Source: UBA3824 sp017541145
GTDB taxonomy: Bacteria; Bacteroidota; Bacteroidia; Bacteroidales; UBA3824
Assembly: GCA_947168365.1 (NCBI GenBank)
Contig: CAMVLO010000044.1
Coordinates: 1 to 38,556, forward strand
Direction of reading: 5' to 3'
Length of the DNA stretch: 38,556 bases
Below, in pieces: positions 1 to 7,968 of this stretch. Below the pieces are notes generated by a model. That model worked only from the letters and a program-made list of their open reading frames with translations. It did not search any database and was not told the DNA's origin. The translations under genes were made by a program, and so were the position numbers. How positions within the stretch are numbered: position 1 is the first letter of the stretch; each line of letters begins with the position of its first letter.

Positions 1-283
1 TACGGAAACGCATAATTTCGGTATCAAGATACGATTTTTGAAGTTCAATAGTTACGAGTTCGGTTTCACCGGTTTTCCTGTCTCTTACTTTTGCGGAAAA
101 ATCAAGACGCAAAATCCTAACGCCGCTTTTTTCTTCAATAATCGGTGTGTCGTTAGTGAGGACTTCGAGTTTAAGTATCTCTTTATCAAGAAGATTCTCA
201 AGCAAAACGGTAGCAGCCCGCTCGTTTTGCATCATATATTTGAATGCCGAATCGTAAATCGGATTTGCAATTAATTGTGCCAT
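1..283 (-). CDS. PD-(D/E)XK nuclease family protein, partial (3' end off window)
   Basis: An open frame starts with ATG at 283 and stays open to the left edge, giving 94 codons. The start MAQLIANPIYDSAFKYMM, followed by an Asp in RLDF (residue 61) and the E-L-Q-K strand (80-83), matches the N-terminal nuclease core of the Bacteroidetes PD-(D/E)XK proteins related to Rpn/PDDEXK_2. In that family the acidic residues bind the metal, and the proteins are linked to recombination-promoting endonuclease activity. The gene has its own promoter: TATATTTG at 305-312 and TTTG at 332-335 on the minus strand, 19 bp apart. The C-terminal part is outside the window, so intactness cannot be judged. Family assignment is by recognition of the motif pattern, not by a search. 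Confidence 0.75.
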   Translation of the reverse strand, partial: MAQLIANPIYDSAFKYMMQNERAATVLLENLLDKEILKLEVLTNDTPIIEEKSGVRILRLDFSAKVRDRKTGETELVTIELQKSYLDTEIMRFR

Positions 284-304
284 GGCAAAGTAATTTTAGG
301 ACAA

Positions 305-335
305 CAAATATAAGTCAAAAATTTTGTAACACAAA
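305..335 (-). promoter_or_regulatory. Bacteroidetes-type promoter of the left-edge nuclease gene
   Basis: Read on the minus strand, a -33 box TTTG (332-335) is followed after 19 bp by a perfect TAnnTTTG -7 box (TATATTTG, 305-312). Transcription would start about 15-20 bases before the ATG at 283. Confidence 0.65.
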
Positions 336-472
336 ATGAAACTAATCGTTTTTAAATCCTATCTCAACAGCCGTTTTCCCGGGTTTGGAAAGTACGGCAA
401 TTATTTTGTGCCGAAATTAAAAAATACAAAGATGGTTATCCAATCGTTGTAAAAAATTAATTAAAATTAAAT

Positions 473-520
473 AAATAGCAGTAAATTATTTAACAACAAT
501 AATATTTTACTGCTATTTTT
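473..520. terminator. hairpin with U-rich flanks, possible bidirectional terminator
   Basis: A 13-bp inverted repeat (arms 473-485 and 506-518, core AGCAGTAAA/TTTACTGCT) is flanked by T-rich sequence on the plus side and A-rich sequence on the other, so it could terminate in either direction. The only candidate minus-strand transcript coming towards it is the decayed ATPase at 975-1233. Confidence 0.4.
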
Positions 521-563
521 ATATCAATAATTATAAATAATAATAACAATAATACCTATTACA

Positions 564-626
564 GTGTTTGCTAAAGCGCAAACACATACAGAAATTACAA
601 TCTCCAATTTTTTATAAAATGGAGAT
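564..626. repeat. two short inverted repeats in gene-free DNA
   Basis: A perfect 8-bp inverted repeat, GTGTTTGC/GCAAACAC (564-571 and 578-585), is followed by a second one built on AATCTCCA/TGGAGATT (599-606 and 619-626). Neither has a T tract. They lie between the nuclease promoter and the decayed sorting-domain gene. No function can be assigned. Confidence 0.35.
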
Positions 627-721
627 TCTTACAGCAATCACATAAATGCAAATGCAAGTGGACAAAAAACATATTGTATAACATTCATATTCAATAACAA
701 ATACATTTTTCAAATAAATAA

Positions 722-973
722 AAAGTTAGCAGAAGTTACGACACTACTAACAGTGCAATTGTACCTGATACATTGGTAGTTAACGAATACGAGATTACAC
801 ACGTGGCATGTTACGGCGATTCCACCGGCAAAGTACACGAGATACTGGATTGTAAAATAGGACCAAATCCCAATAATGGAAATTTCACATTGTTTTTGGA
901 TTTAGACGATGCCAAAGACGTGATTCTTTCAGTATATAGTATCAACAATTTGAAATTTATAATGAGAGAAAAA
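722..973 (+). pseudogene. remnant of a T9SS (Por secretion) C-terminal sorting domain
   Basis: The reading frame opened by the stop at 719-721 has no good start codon. It encodes a segment with the hallmark KIGPNPNNGNFTLFLDLD followed by KDVILSVYSINNLKF. This is the usual form of the type A C-terminal signal that directs proteins to the Bacteroidetes type IX secretion system (PNPxxGxFx, then a beta-sandwich of about 70 residues). Only the last part of the parent protein remains. After about 970 the frame runs on into unrelated sequence that is better explained by the opposite strand, so the frame ending at 1216 is not a real gene. Confidence 0.6.
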
Positions 974-974
974 C

Positions 975-1233
975 TTACAGGTTTTCAAATTCTTCGGAAA
1001 CCTCTGTATTTGGTATGGTTACGCTACGGGGTTCGGGATTATACAACAGGTATCCGAGGTGAACAAGAAGAGTCAACACGTCATCGCACGAATCAATATT
1101 CTTCATATCGTTACGAAAGCTTGACACTCTTACTGTGGCACTTTCGCCGTTCAATAAGACCCGATTTATCGATAAAATTGCTGTTCAGAGTTCCTCTAAA
1201 ATCAATATTTCCGTAATCTATAAACTGACTCAT
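975..1233 (-). pseudogene. internally deleted AAA-ATPase / DUF1703-type gene
   Basis: From ATG 1233 the minus strand encodes MSQFIDYGNIDFRGTLNSN then FIDKSGLIE, the typical N-terminus of the Bacteroidetes AAA-ATPase-like proteins (pattern DF...NS.xxDK..LI). After a frame change near 1150 it continues LLNGESATVRVSSFRNDM, then DDVLTLLVHLGYLLYNPE and VTIPNTEVSEEFENL, ending at the stop 975-977. That second block normally lies several hundred residues later in this family. The Walker motifs between the two blocks and the C-terminal nuclease domain are missing. The gene is therefore a deletion derivative with a frameshift. A recognisable promoter still stands upstream at 1261-1292. Confidence 0.65.
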
Positions 1234-1260
1234 AGTGATGGATTTATTTATTGTTCTCCG

Positions 1261-1292
1261 CAAATTTAGGATATTATTTTGTATTATACAAG
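1261..1292 (-). promoter_or_regulatory. promoter-like site of the decayed AAA-ATPase
   Basis: On the minus strand CTTG (1289-1292, one mismatch to TTTG), a 20-bp spacer and a perfect -7 box TAAATTTG (1261-1268) lie about 28 bases upstream of ATG 1233. This supports 1233 as the original start of the ATPase gene. Confidence 0.45.
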
Positions 1293-1582
1293 AAACATTA
1301 ATTGGTATTATTTTTACTCTGACTACAGCTAAGACACTTTTTTCCGACGATTTGCAACAACAAAATACAAAAAATCAAAAGCTAAATCATTAATTTTTAT
1401 TAAGCAGAATAATTTTTTGACAATCTAAGAGTTAACCACCATTAATTTTTTTCAGGAGATAATTTGTAAATTTTCGGTTACAAAAAAAATGCTATTAAAC
1501 TATTTTTTTTTTTGAGAATAATAATTTTTTGAAAATCATTTTCTTAGCTATACAAAATAAATTTAAAGTGCAAATTTAGCGT

Positions 1583-1613
1583 TTTGTAGAACAAAAATAA
1601 TGTTATAATTTTG
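1583..1613 (+). promoter_or_regulatory. Bacteroidetes-type promoter of the small membrane protein gene
   Basis: TTTG at 1583-1586, a 19-bp spacer and TAATTTTG at 1606-1613 match the TTTG/TAnnTTTG consensus exactly. The leader to the ATG at 1649 would be about 30 bases. Confidence 0.7.
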
Positions 1614-1648
1614 CACCACTATCATTTTTTATATAAACGTACAGAAAC

Positions 1649-2128
1649 ATGGCAACTACAATTTTTAAAGGTTTCGGCTATTTTCTCGGCGGTTTCTTAG
1701 GATTAGTAACCCTCGTTGTAGGATTTTTAATCATTTGGTACCTGTTACAAGCCTTGAAAAAAGCGCGAATTAAGAAGCAGAATATGCCCAGAATTCTGCT
1801 GGAGTATCGCAAAACCCTTCTCAAGAAGGAAAAATTTGAGGAATATACGCTTATCGGCAAATACCTCAAAGATTTGAAGAAAAACAAAATTCCTAAAGAA
1901 CTTGCAGAAAGATACGATCTTGATGTTGACAGTTCTTTGTGCTGGGTAACCGGAGACGATGGTGACGAACATCTGAGATGGAAATATTCGCACCGTATTC
2001 TTTTTAAACCAAATCTCAAAAAGAACGAATCAAAGAACCAAAATTCTGATTCTAAGTCTGACTCAAACACTCCTGACAGCGATAACAAGCCAAAGGACGC
2101 TAATTCAGATTCTGAAACCGAGAATTAA
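1649..2128 (+). CDS. small single-pass membrane protein, function unknown
   Basis: The 159-aa product has one strong hydrophobic segment near the N-terminus (about residues 10-36). A lysine-rich, probably cytoplasmic part follows (about 37-125), then a low-complexity tail rich in Asp, Ser and Asn (about 125-159, with SDSKSDSNTPDSD). No enzyme motif is visible and I do not recognise a family. It has its own canonical promoter (1583-1613) and a strong terminator directly after it (2179-2217), so it is probably transcribed alone. Confidence 0.75.
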   Translation: MATTIFKGFGYFLGGFLGLVTLVVGFLIIWYLLQALKKARIKKQNMPRILLEYRKTLLKKEKFEEYTLIGKYLKDLKKNKIPKELAERYDLDVDSSLCWVTGDDGDEHLRWKYSHRILFKPNLKKNESKNQNSDSKSDSNTPDSDNKPKDANSDSETEN

Positions 2129-2178
2129 GATTCTTTGATTGTAACAGTTCTTAAAAAAAACAATCAACCTTAAAATTA

Positions 2179-2217
2179 AAATGGCATCTTAAAAAAAACT
2201 AAGATGCCATTTTTTTT
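2179..2217 (+). terminator. Rho-independent terminator
   Basis: An 11-bp perfect stem, ATGGCATCTTA (2181-2191) and TAAGATGCCAT (2200-2210), is followed by a run of eight T. It ends the gene at 1649-2128 and lies just before the mutS2 promoter region. Confidence 0.85.
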
Positions 2218-2219
2218 GC

Positions 2220-2227
2220 TAATTTTG
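2220..2227 (+). promoter_or_regulatory. -7 box upstream of mutS2
   Basis: TAATTTTG matches TAnnTTTG exactly, about 30 bases before the ATG at 2257. No TTTG is seen 19-20 bp upstream, because the T tract of the preceding terminator occupies that place. Confidence 0.4.
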
Positions 2228-2256
2228 CATCCGAATTCACACATTAAATATTACAG

Positions 2257-4746
2257 ATGATTTATCCTAAGAACTTTGAGTTAAAAACAGGATTTTATAA
2301 ATTAAGAAACTGGCTAAAAGACAAATGTACAAGCAAATTGGGTACTGACAAAGTGGACGAAATGAAGTTCACCAACGATTTTGGCTATATCAAAAAACAA
2401 TTAAGTCTTGCTCAAGAATTTAAAGAAATTTGTACACTCAACAAAGATTTTCCGCAAGACAACTATTTGGACAGCAGACAAGCTCTAAAAAAAATCAGCA
2501 AAGAAAATACATATCTCACTCAGCAGGAACTTTCGGATTTACTAAAATCTTGCTACACATTGAGAAATATTACACGCTTTTTCAAACGTGTCAACGAAAA
2601 CGAATATCCGTATTTAAGAGAACTTTGTGAAGGTATCTGTTTGGAACAGAGACTTTTTCAATTTATAGAACGAGTAATGGACAGCAACGGCGAAATCCGC
2701 GACGATGCAAGTCCGGAACTGAGAAAAATTCGCGAAAGTATCCGCAGCAAAACTTCAAGTATCTCAGCCGTTGTTAACCGTTTGCTCCGTACCGCCAAAA
2801 CTCAAGGTTGGTGCGAACCCGATGCAGAACTCAACATCCGCGACGGCAAATTGTTGATACCCGTTTCGGCAGGCAACAAAAGGAAAATTCAAGGTATAAT
2901 TTCGGATGAATCGGCTTCCGGCAAAACTGCGTTTATCGAACCGATGGAAAGTATCGAGCTCAACAATGCAGTTCGAGAACTTCAATTTCAGGAACGCAGA
3001 GAAATTACCAAAATTTTGATAGAACTTACCGACAAAATCCGGGAATACGTTCCTGATTTGTTGGCAGCCAACGATATACTCGCCGAAACCGATTTTGCAA
3101 GAGCCAAAGCACGTCTTGCACTTGATATGAATGCCGATTTGCCGCATCTGTCGAATCAGCCGGTACTTGATATGCGTTTGGCACGACATCCGATATTGGA
3201 TCACACTCTAAAATCAGAAGGCAAAAAAGTAGTACCGTTGGATATCGAAATCAATGAAAAACAAAGAATTATCATGATTTCAGGTCCGAATGCGGGAGGC
3301 AAATCCGTATGTTTGAAAACAGTCGGATTGATACAATACATGCATCAATGCGGAATGCTCACACCCGTAAGTCCGAATTCTAATCTCGGAATTTTTAATG
3401 ACATCTTTATTGATATCGGAGACGAGCAAAGTATTGAAAATGATTTAAGTACATACAGTTCGCACCTTACCAACATGAAACAGTTTTTGGACCATGCCGG
3501 CAAAAATTCACTCATGATGATAGACGAATTCGGTTCAGGAACAGAACCGATACTCGGCGGTGCAATTGCCGAAGCCATTTTGGAACGTCTCAACAACAGA
3601 AAAGTAAAAGGTGTAATTACAACACATTATACCAATCTAAAAAACTATGCTACTGTTACAGAAGGGATTGCAAACGGCGCAATGCTTTACGACAATACCA
3701 ACATGCAACCACTTTTCATAATGGAAACCGGCAAAACCGGAAATTCATTTGCATTTGAGATGGCAAAACGTATAGGTCTCGACGATGCATTGTTGGAAAA
3801 AGCCGAAGAAATTGCAGGTCGTGAACATATTGATTATGAGCGCAGAATGCAAGAAATAGAAGAAGAACACCGGATGTTGAAAATAAAACTCGGTAATGCA
3901 GAAATTCGCGAACAAAATCTCGAAAAGCAAGAAAACTTCTTCAGAACCGAAACCGAATACACGCTCAAAGAACGCAAAAATATTCTTAAAGCTACAAAAA
4001 TTAAGCTTGAAGAAATTTTAAAAGAAGCCAATCGTCAAATAGAGCGAACAATTTTGGACATAAAAAATGCCGAAGCTGAAAAAAATCAGACCAAAGAAAT
4101 CCGTAAAAATTACAAGGAAATTACCGAAAATCTGATGAACGAAATCAGCGAAGAAGACCGCAAAATTGACGAAAAAATAGAAAAACTGCGTCAAAAACAA
4201 CGTGAAAAGGCAGAACGCAGAGAAAAGAAACGTCTTGAAAAAGAGCAAAAATTAGCACAAATACTTCCGCCGAAAGAAAAACCGTTGCAAGCCGGCGACA
4301 AAGTTTTTCTCGACGAATCGGAAACCGAACTTACAATTCTTGATGTAAAAGACGGAAAAGCACTTTTACAAATGGGAATGATGCAAACTTTTGTTGATAT
4401 CAAGAGATTGAAACGTGCGAAAAAAAGCGGAGAGAAAAAGCAAGAAATCCTAAAACCTAAAGTAAATGTAAATATCGAAACCGAAAAGAAATCAGGCAGT
4501 TTCATGTTCGGGCTCGATGTTCGCGGCCTGCGAGGCGACGAGGCTATAGAAAAAGTTGCAAAATATCTCGACGAAGCTCTTGCATCTAATCATCATGAAA
4601 TCAAAATATTACACGGAACAGGCACCGGCGCATTACGCTCTATGATACGTGATTATCTCAATTCACAACTTATAGTATCACGATGTCACGACGAAAAAAT
4701 AGAACTCGGCGGCGCAGGTATTACCGTTGCGGAATTGGATTACTAA
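2257..4746 (+). CDS. mutS2: endonuclease MutS2 (Smr-domain MutS paralogue)
   Basis: The 829-aa product has the size and layout of MutS2. It has an N-terminal MutS core without the mismatch-recognition domain I, and an ATPase with Walker A GPNAGGKS at residues 343-350 and Walker B LMMIDEFGSGTEP near 420. A long charged coiled coil spans about 520-680, a KOW-like linker follows, and a C-terminal Smr nuclease domain carries LDVRG (about 752) and HGTGTG (about 786). MutS2 proteins bind branched DNA and suppress recombination; in some bacteria they also rescue stalled or collided ribosomes. The DUF4922 gene follows after only 15 bp, so the two are likely co-transcribed. All key motifs appear intact. 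Confidence 0.95.
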   Translation: MIYPKNFELKTGFYKLRNWLKDKCTSKLGTDKVDEMKFTNDFGYIKKQLSLAQEFKEICTLNKDFPQDNYLDSRQALKKISKENTYLTQQELSDLLKSCYTLRNITRFFKRVNENEYPYLRELCEGICLEQRLFQFIERVMDSNGEIRDDASPELRKIRESIRSKTSSISAVVNRLLRTAKTQGWCEPDAELNIRDGKLLIPVSAGNKRKIQGIISDESASGKTAFIEPMESIELNNAVRELQFQERREITKILIELTDKIREYVPDLLAANDILAETDFARAKARLALDMNADLPHLSNQPVLDMRLARHPILDHTLKSEGKKVVPLDIEINEKQRIIMISGPNAGGKSVCLKTVGLIQYMHQCGMLTPVSPNSNLGIFNDIFIDIGDEQSIENDLSTYSSHLTNMKQFLDHAGKNSLMMIDEFGSGTEPILGGAIAEAILERLNNRKVKGVITTHYTNLKNYATVTEGIANGAMLYDNTNMQPLFIMETGKTGNSFAFEMAKRIGLDDALLEKAEEIAGREHIDYERRMQEIEEEHRMLKIKLGNAEIREQNLEKQENFFRTETEYTLKERKNILKATKIKLEEILKEANRQIERTILDIKNAEAEKNQTKEIRKNYKEITENLMNEISEEDRKIDEKIEKLRQKQREKAERREKKRLEKEQKLAQILPPKEKPLQAGDKVFLDESETELTILDVKDGKALLQMGMMQTFVDIKRLKRAKKSGEKKQEILKPKVNVNIETEKKSGSFMFGLDVRGLRGDEAIEKVAKYLDEALASNHHEIKILHGTGTGALRSMIRDYLNSQLIVSRCHDEKIELGGAGITVAELDY

Positions 4747-4761
4747 AATCGCTTTACAAAA

Positions 4762-5658
4762 ATGGATATCAGTTTTTTTTACAATCATCAGATTGAATAC
4801 AGCAGTTTCTACAAAGAAACATTCAGAAATCTTGCGGCAAGCAAACTTAAAGAATTGAATTTCAACGGATTCAAATACGTTTTGCAATTGAATCCCGGAC
4901 GAATAAAATCCTCAACAGCAAATATCAACAAGCCGCTCGACCAAAGCAGATGTTTTCTTTGCAGACCGAATATGCCTGAATATCAATTGGGAATGGATTA
5001 CAACAAGGATTTTACATTGTTTGTAAACCCCTACCCTATTTTGAAAAAACATCTCACGATTGTAAGCAAACTGCACACTCCGCAAACCATACAAAATAAT
5101 ATAACAACCATGTTGGAATTAGCCAAAGACTTAGAAAACATGGTTGTATTTTACAACAGTCCGAAATCAGGAGCATCAGCACCGTTTCATTGTCATTTTC
5201 AAGCCGGAGAAGAATCTGATTTGCCGGTATTTACGGAAATCGACAGCATGAAAAAACTGTACACTGTCAACCAAAACGACTTCGTAACAAAAATAAACGA
5301 CGGTACACGCAGATTTTTGGTTATAGAAAACGATGATATTCAAGAAGCGACAAAGAAAGCAGAAGAAATTTTAAACAAAGTCAACAAAATATACAATACC
5401 ACAGAACCGGAAACTAATATTGGAATAGTTTTTAAACAAAAAATATATAGAATAATAGTATTTCCGAGAGAAAAACACCGTCCCGATGAATATTTTCGCA
5501 CCGACGAAAGCAGAATTTTAGTTTCACCGGGTTTTGCAGACATGGCAGGAATTATTCCGTGCAGTTATCCACCTAATTTTGAATCAATTACCAAAAAAGA
5601 TATACAAAGTATAATGAATCAAGTAAGCATTTCTGAAGAAAATTTTGATAAAATTTAA
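4762..5658 (+). CDS. DUF4922 family HIT-like nucleotide phosphorylase/transferase
   Basis: The 298-aa protein contains a HIT-superfamily signature in GASAPFHCHFQAG (HxHxQ, about residues 134-146) and a conserved block with two cysteines, RCFLCRPNMP. It is typical of the Bacteroidetes DUF4922 family, which resembles the ATP adenylyltransferase and GDP-galactose phosphorylase branch. Those enzymes transfer or phosphorolyse nucleotides through a covalent histidine intermediate. The substrate cannot be read from the sequence. The start at 4762 is 15 bp after mutS2, indicating an operon. There is no signal peptide, so it is cytoplasmic. Confidence 0.8.
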   Translation: MDISFFYNHQIEYSSFYKETFRNLAASKLKELNFNGFKYVLQLNPGRIKSSTANINKPLDQSRCFLCRPNMPEYQLGMDYNKDFTLFVNPYPILKKHLTIVSKLHTPQTIQNNITTMLELAKDLENMVVFYNSPKSGASAPFHCHFQAGEESDLPVFTEIDSMKKLYTVNQNDFVTKINDGTRRFLVIENDDIQEATKKAEEILNKVNKIYNTTEPETNIGIVFKQKIYRIIVFPREKHRPDEYFRTDESRILVSPGFADMAGIIPCSYPPNFESITKKDIQSIMNQVSISEENFDKI

Positions 5659-5896
5659 CTGCTCATAATTTGTTTTTCATAGTGCAAAACTGTTTTATAT
5701 AATTAACAGTAATATAACATATAACGAACCTACAAAAAATATTTTTCAAAAAAAATTCTTTTTTTGTTAATATTTAAATAAAAATTTATTATCTTTAAGC
5801 CGAAAAAAAAATAAGCGAATACAAACTACAATCTATACAAAAAAAAAATTACAACAAAGGGTTCAAAAGCAACCACAAAAATTCACATTTCAAACT

Positions 5897-6886
5897 ATGA
5901 AAAACAAATTATACACAAGAGAACAAGTAATAGAATTCATAAAAGAAGGTCGCGTAATGCACCTTTGCGGCAGCGAACAAATACTTTCCGGACTTCCGAA
6001 AGGACAATGGATTGCCGGAATGACACCTTATTTTATGGATTCGGTAGGAAAAATCTGTAACGACAAAATTTACGTTGATGATTTTTCACATTTTGCGGAA
6101 GATGTGGAAATTACGATGATGGACGAATCGGAAATCCACGAAATCGCAACCCGCAACAGATTCCAAAACGGATTTATTTTCGTAATATTACCGTTGGAAT
6201 CGCCGGTATATTATGAATTTTCGCTTCATTCTCTTGAGTTTGACAAGATTTACGATAATCCGGTAGTCGGCTATGTTTCAAGCTGTTTGTTTGAAAACTA
6301 CGGCAAAGAAAAACCGAAGGTAGCAGTTGGTAACGATACAGTACTCACCAACGAAAAAGCCGCAGTGATGTATATCAAGATGTCTGACAGACTGAGAATA
6401 AGAGCCGAAATTATCAATCTTGATACTATTGACAAAGATTCACCGACAATAAAATTTCCGAAAACATCTTTCGTACAGTCAGATTGTTTAATAGATGGAA
6501 AACAAAGCAATATCGCTCATTATTTGGCAGAAGTCAAAAGCAAAATCGGACATTATCCTCAATTGATTTCGTCTCAAAACGGAGCTTTGGTCAACAGAGA
6601 TATCAAATTTGTTGATACAGAAAGAGGAATTGTATCGTTTTTCTCACCGGCGTACGAAACCGATTTGTACTATTTGGTAAGACAAAACGACAATTATCAA
6701 CTTGCATTCAATCAAAATTTGAAGGACAAGAGAGATATAATTGCTTGTTTCTCATGTACTTCATATTTTTTACTCGGCGACTTCCAATACAAGAATATCA
6801 ATTTCAACGGTGTTTACACATTCGGGGAAATCGGTTACCAGTTACTTAATAAAACAATTGTAACATTAGAAATTGATATTGCATAA
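5897..6886 (+). CDS. conserved hypothetical protein (329 aa)
   Basis: This soluble protein has no signal peptide or membrane segment. The conserved-looking N-terminal stretch, LSGLPKGQWIAGMTPYFM (about residues 30-50), recalls a family of uncharacterised bacterial proteins that contain a G-x-W-I-G-G-T-x-P-Y-F-M pattern (possibly DUF6976; unverified). No catalytic motif is evident. It stands alone: 238 bp of A/T-rich spacer precede it, with only a poor promoter-like match (TATCTTTA at 5790-5797), and a hairpin terminator follows at 6947-6984. Confidence 0.75.
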   Translation: MKNKLYTREQVIEFIKEGRVMHLCGSEQILSGLPKGQWIAGMTPYFMDSVGKICNDKIYVDDFSHFAEDVEITMMDESEIHEIATRNRFQNGFIFVILPLESPVYYEFSLHSLEFDKIYDNPVVGYVSSCLFENYGKEKPKVAVGNDTVLTNEKAAVMYIKMSDRLRIRAEIINLDTIDKDSPTIKFPKTSFVQSDCLIDGKQSNIAHYLAEVKSKIGHYPQLISSQNGALVNRDIKFVDTERGIVSFFSPAYETDLYYLVRQNDNYQLAFNQNLKDKRDIIACFSCTSYFLLGDFQYKNINFNGVYTFGEIGYQLLNKTIVTLEIDIA

Positions 6887-6946
6887 CAACTTAATTTATT
6901 TTTTGTTACAAGAAATCTCTTTATTTTTATATCCCTCTATTTTTTC

Positions 6947-6984
6947 AGCCGCTTTTGTCATCCGACAAGGCGGCTTTGTTTTTT
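6947..6984 (+). terminator. Rho-independent terminator
   Basis: A GC-rich hairpin (AGCCGC...TTGTC / GACAAGGCGGCT, 6947-6975) with one bulged base is followed by a T-rich tract. The T tract also contains the -33 box of the next gene. Confidence 0.75.
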
Positions 6985-7013
6985 GCAGACTATGAAAAGT
7001 TTCATTATCTTTG
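6982..7013 (+). promoter_or_regulatory. Bacteroidetes-type promoter; fixes the start of the DNA glycosylase gene
   Basis: TTTG (6982-6985), a 20-bp spacer and TATCTTTG (7006-7013) match the consensus exactly. The upstream ATG-like start at 6983 would overlap the -33 box and is ruled out in favour of ATG 7040. Confidence 0.7.
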
Positions 7014-7039
7014 ACCGTAAAATAATCAGAAAAAAAATC

Positions 7040-7792
7040 ATGACAGCAGACAAAATTATAGAGCAAATGCTCGCTTTGGGCGATGAGTATCAGAAACAAA
7101 ATCTCATGAGATTTTTCAAAACCGGCGAGGGAGAATACGGATACGGCGACGAGTTTATCGGTCTGAAAGTTCCGGTTACAAGGCAATTTGTAAAAGCAAA
7201 CAAAGATTTGCAACGCGAAGAAATTCAAAAACTTATCGATTCCAAATATCACGAAGTAAGGCTCTGCGGTTTTCTGATTCTTGTAGAACAATTTGACAAA
7301 CTTTGCAAACCCAAATACGACAACGATATAAAAGTAATAGCCGAGCGCGACGAAATAATCCGTTTTTACCTTGAAAATTCTACCAAAGCCAACAATTGGG
7401 ATCTTGTAGACATGAGCGCACCGAAACTTGTAGGCAAATGGATGATGTTAAAATCGATGCTTAGCGACGACGAAAAACTTGAAATCACCGACAAACTTTC
7501 TGAAAGTGAGAACCTTTGGCAACAACGTATTTCAATTGTATTTACCTGGACAACCTCTCACTACGGCAAACCGGAATTTGCATTCAGATACGCCCAAAAG
7601 TTAATAAGTCATAAACACGACCTGATACAAAAAGCAGTAGGCTGGATGCTCAGAGAAGCAGGCAAACACAACGGATTGGACGTTTTACGCGAATTTTTGG
7701 AGGATCATCACGCCGAGATGTCCAGAACATCACTGAGATACGCAATAGAACACATGGAGGAAAAAGAGAGAAAATATTGGTTGCTCAAGTAA
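7040..7792 (+). CDS. DNA alkylation repair protein (AlkD-like HEAT-repeat glycosylase)
   Basis: The 250-aa all-helical protein has the form of the AlkD/AlkC family, which removes alkylated purines from DNA through HEAT-like repeats that clamp the duplex. Family blocks include GVPxxxLR-like GLKVPVTRQFVK (about residues 40-51), the HEVRLCGFLIL helix, and NNWDLVDMSAPKLVG (about 117-131). The last holds the Trp and Asp expected in the active-site cleft; in AlkD this Asp is essential. DLIQKAVGWMLREAGK is another characteristic helix. I chose ATG 7040 because an exact promoter lies at 6982-7013. It is cytoplasmic and monocistronic. Confidence 0.88.
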   Translation: MTADKIIEQMLALGDEYQKQNLMRFFKTGEGEYGYGDEFIGLKVPVTRQFVKANKDLQREEIQKLIDSKYHEVRLCGFLILVEQFDKLCKPKYDNDIKVIAERDEIIRFYLENSTKANNWDLVDMSAPKLVGKWMMLKSMLSDDEKLEITDKLSESENLWQQRISIVFTWTTSHYGKPEFAFRYAQKLISHKHDLIQKAVGWMLREAGKHNGLDVLREFLEDHHAEMSRTSLRYAIEHMEEKERKYWLLK

Positions 7793-7890
7793 TTTAACAC
7801 GCGACAACCTGTTCTTATTTTTAATAATTTTAATTAAATCCGAGTTAAGGTTAAAATTCCATCAAATAATGTTAACTCATGTTAAGTAAT

Positions 7891-7921
7891 TTTGTCAACT
7901 CAAAAACGCAGTTTATATTTG
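7891..7921 (+). promoter_or_regulatory. promoter of the HtrA gene with repeated GTTAA motifs upstream
   Basis: TTTG (7891-7894), a 19-bp spacer and TATATTTG (7914-7921) form an exact consensus promoter. Directly upstream, between about 7840 and 7890, the motif GTTAA occurs several times (in GAGTTAAGGTTAA and in GTTAACTCATGTTAAG), which could be an operator for stress control. Confidence 0.65.
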
Positions 7922-7968
7922 CATCAGAAATAAGAAATTAAAAAATATTATAAAAAGGAGACAAAATT

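Larger units (their letters stand above)
1234..1648. other. gene-free AT-rich spacer between divergent promoters
   Basis: These 415 bases hold no convincing coding frame. At the left end is the minus-strand promoter of the decayed ATPase, at the right end the plus-strand promoter at 1583-1613. The sequence between is A/T homopolymer-rich. Confidence 0.6.

Noticed and set aside
38..274. 78-codon plus-strand frame at the left edge
   Set aside because: It is antisense to the PD-(D/E)XK gene, whose residues and promoter are recognisable.
773..1216. 147-codon plus-strand frame as a complete gene
   Set aside because: Only the first part is a sorting-domain remnant. After about 970 the sequence is explained by the ATPase remnant on the other strand, and the start is an internal TTG.
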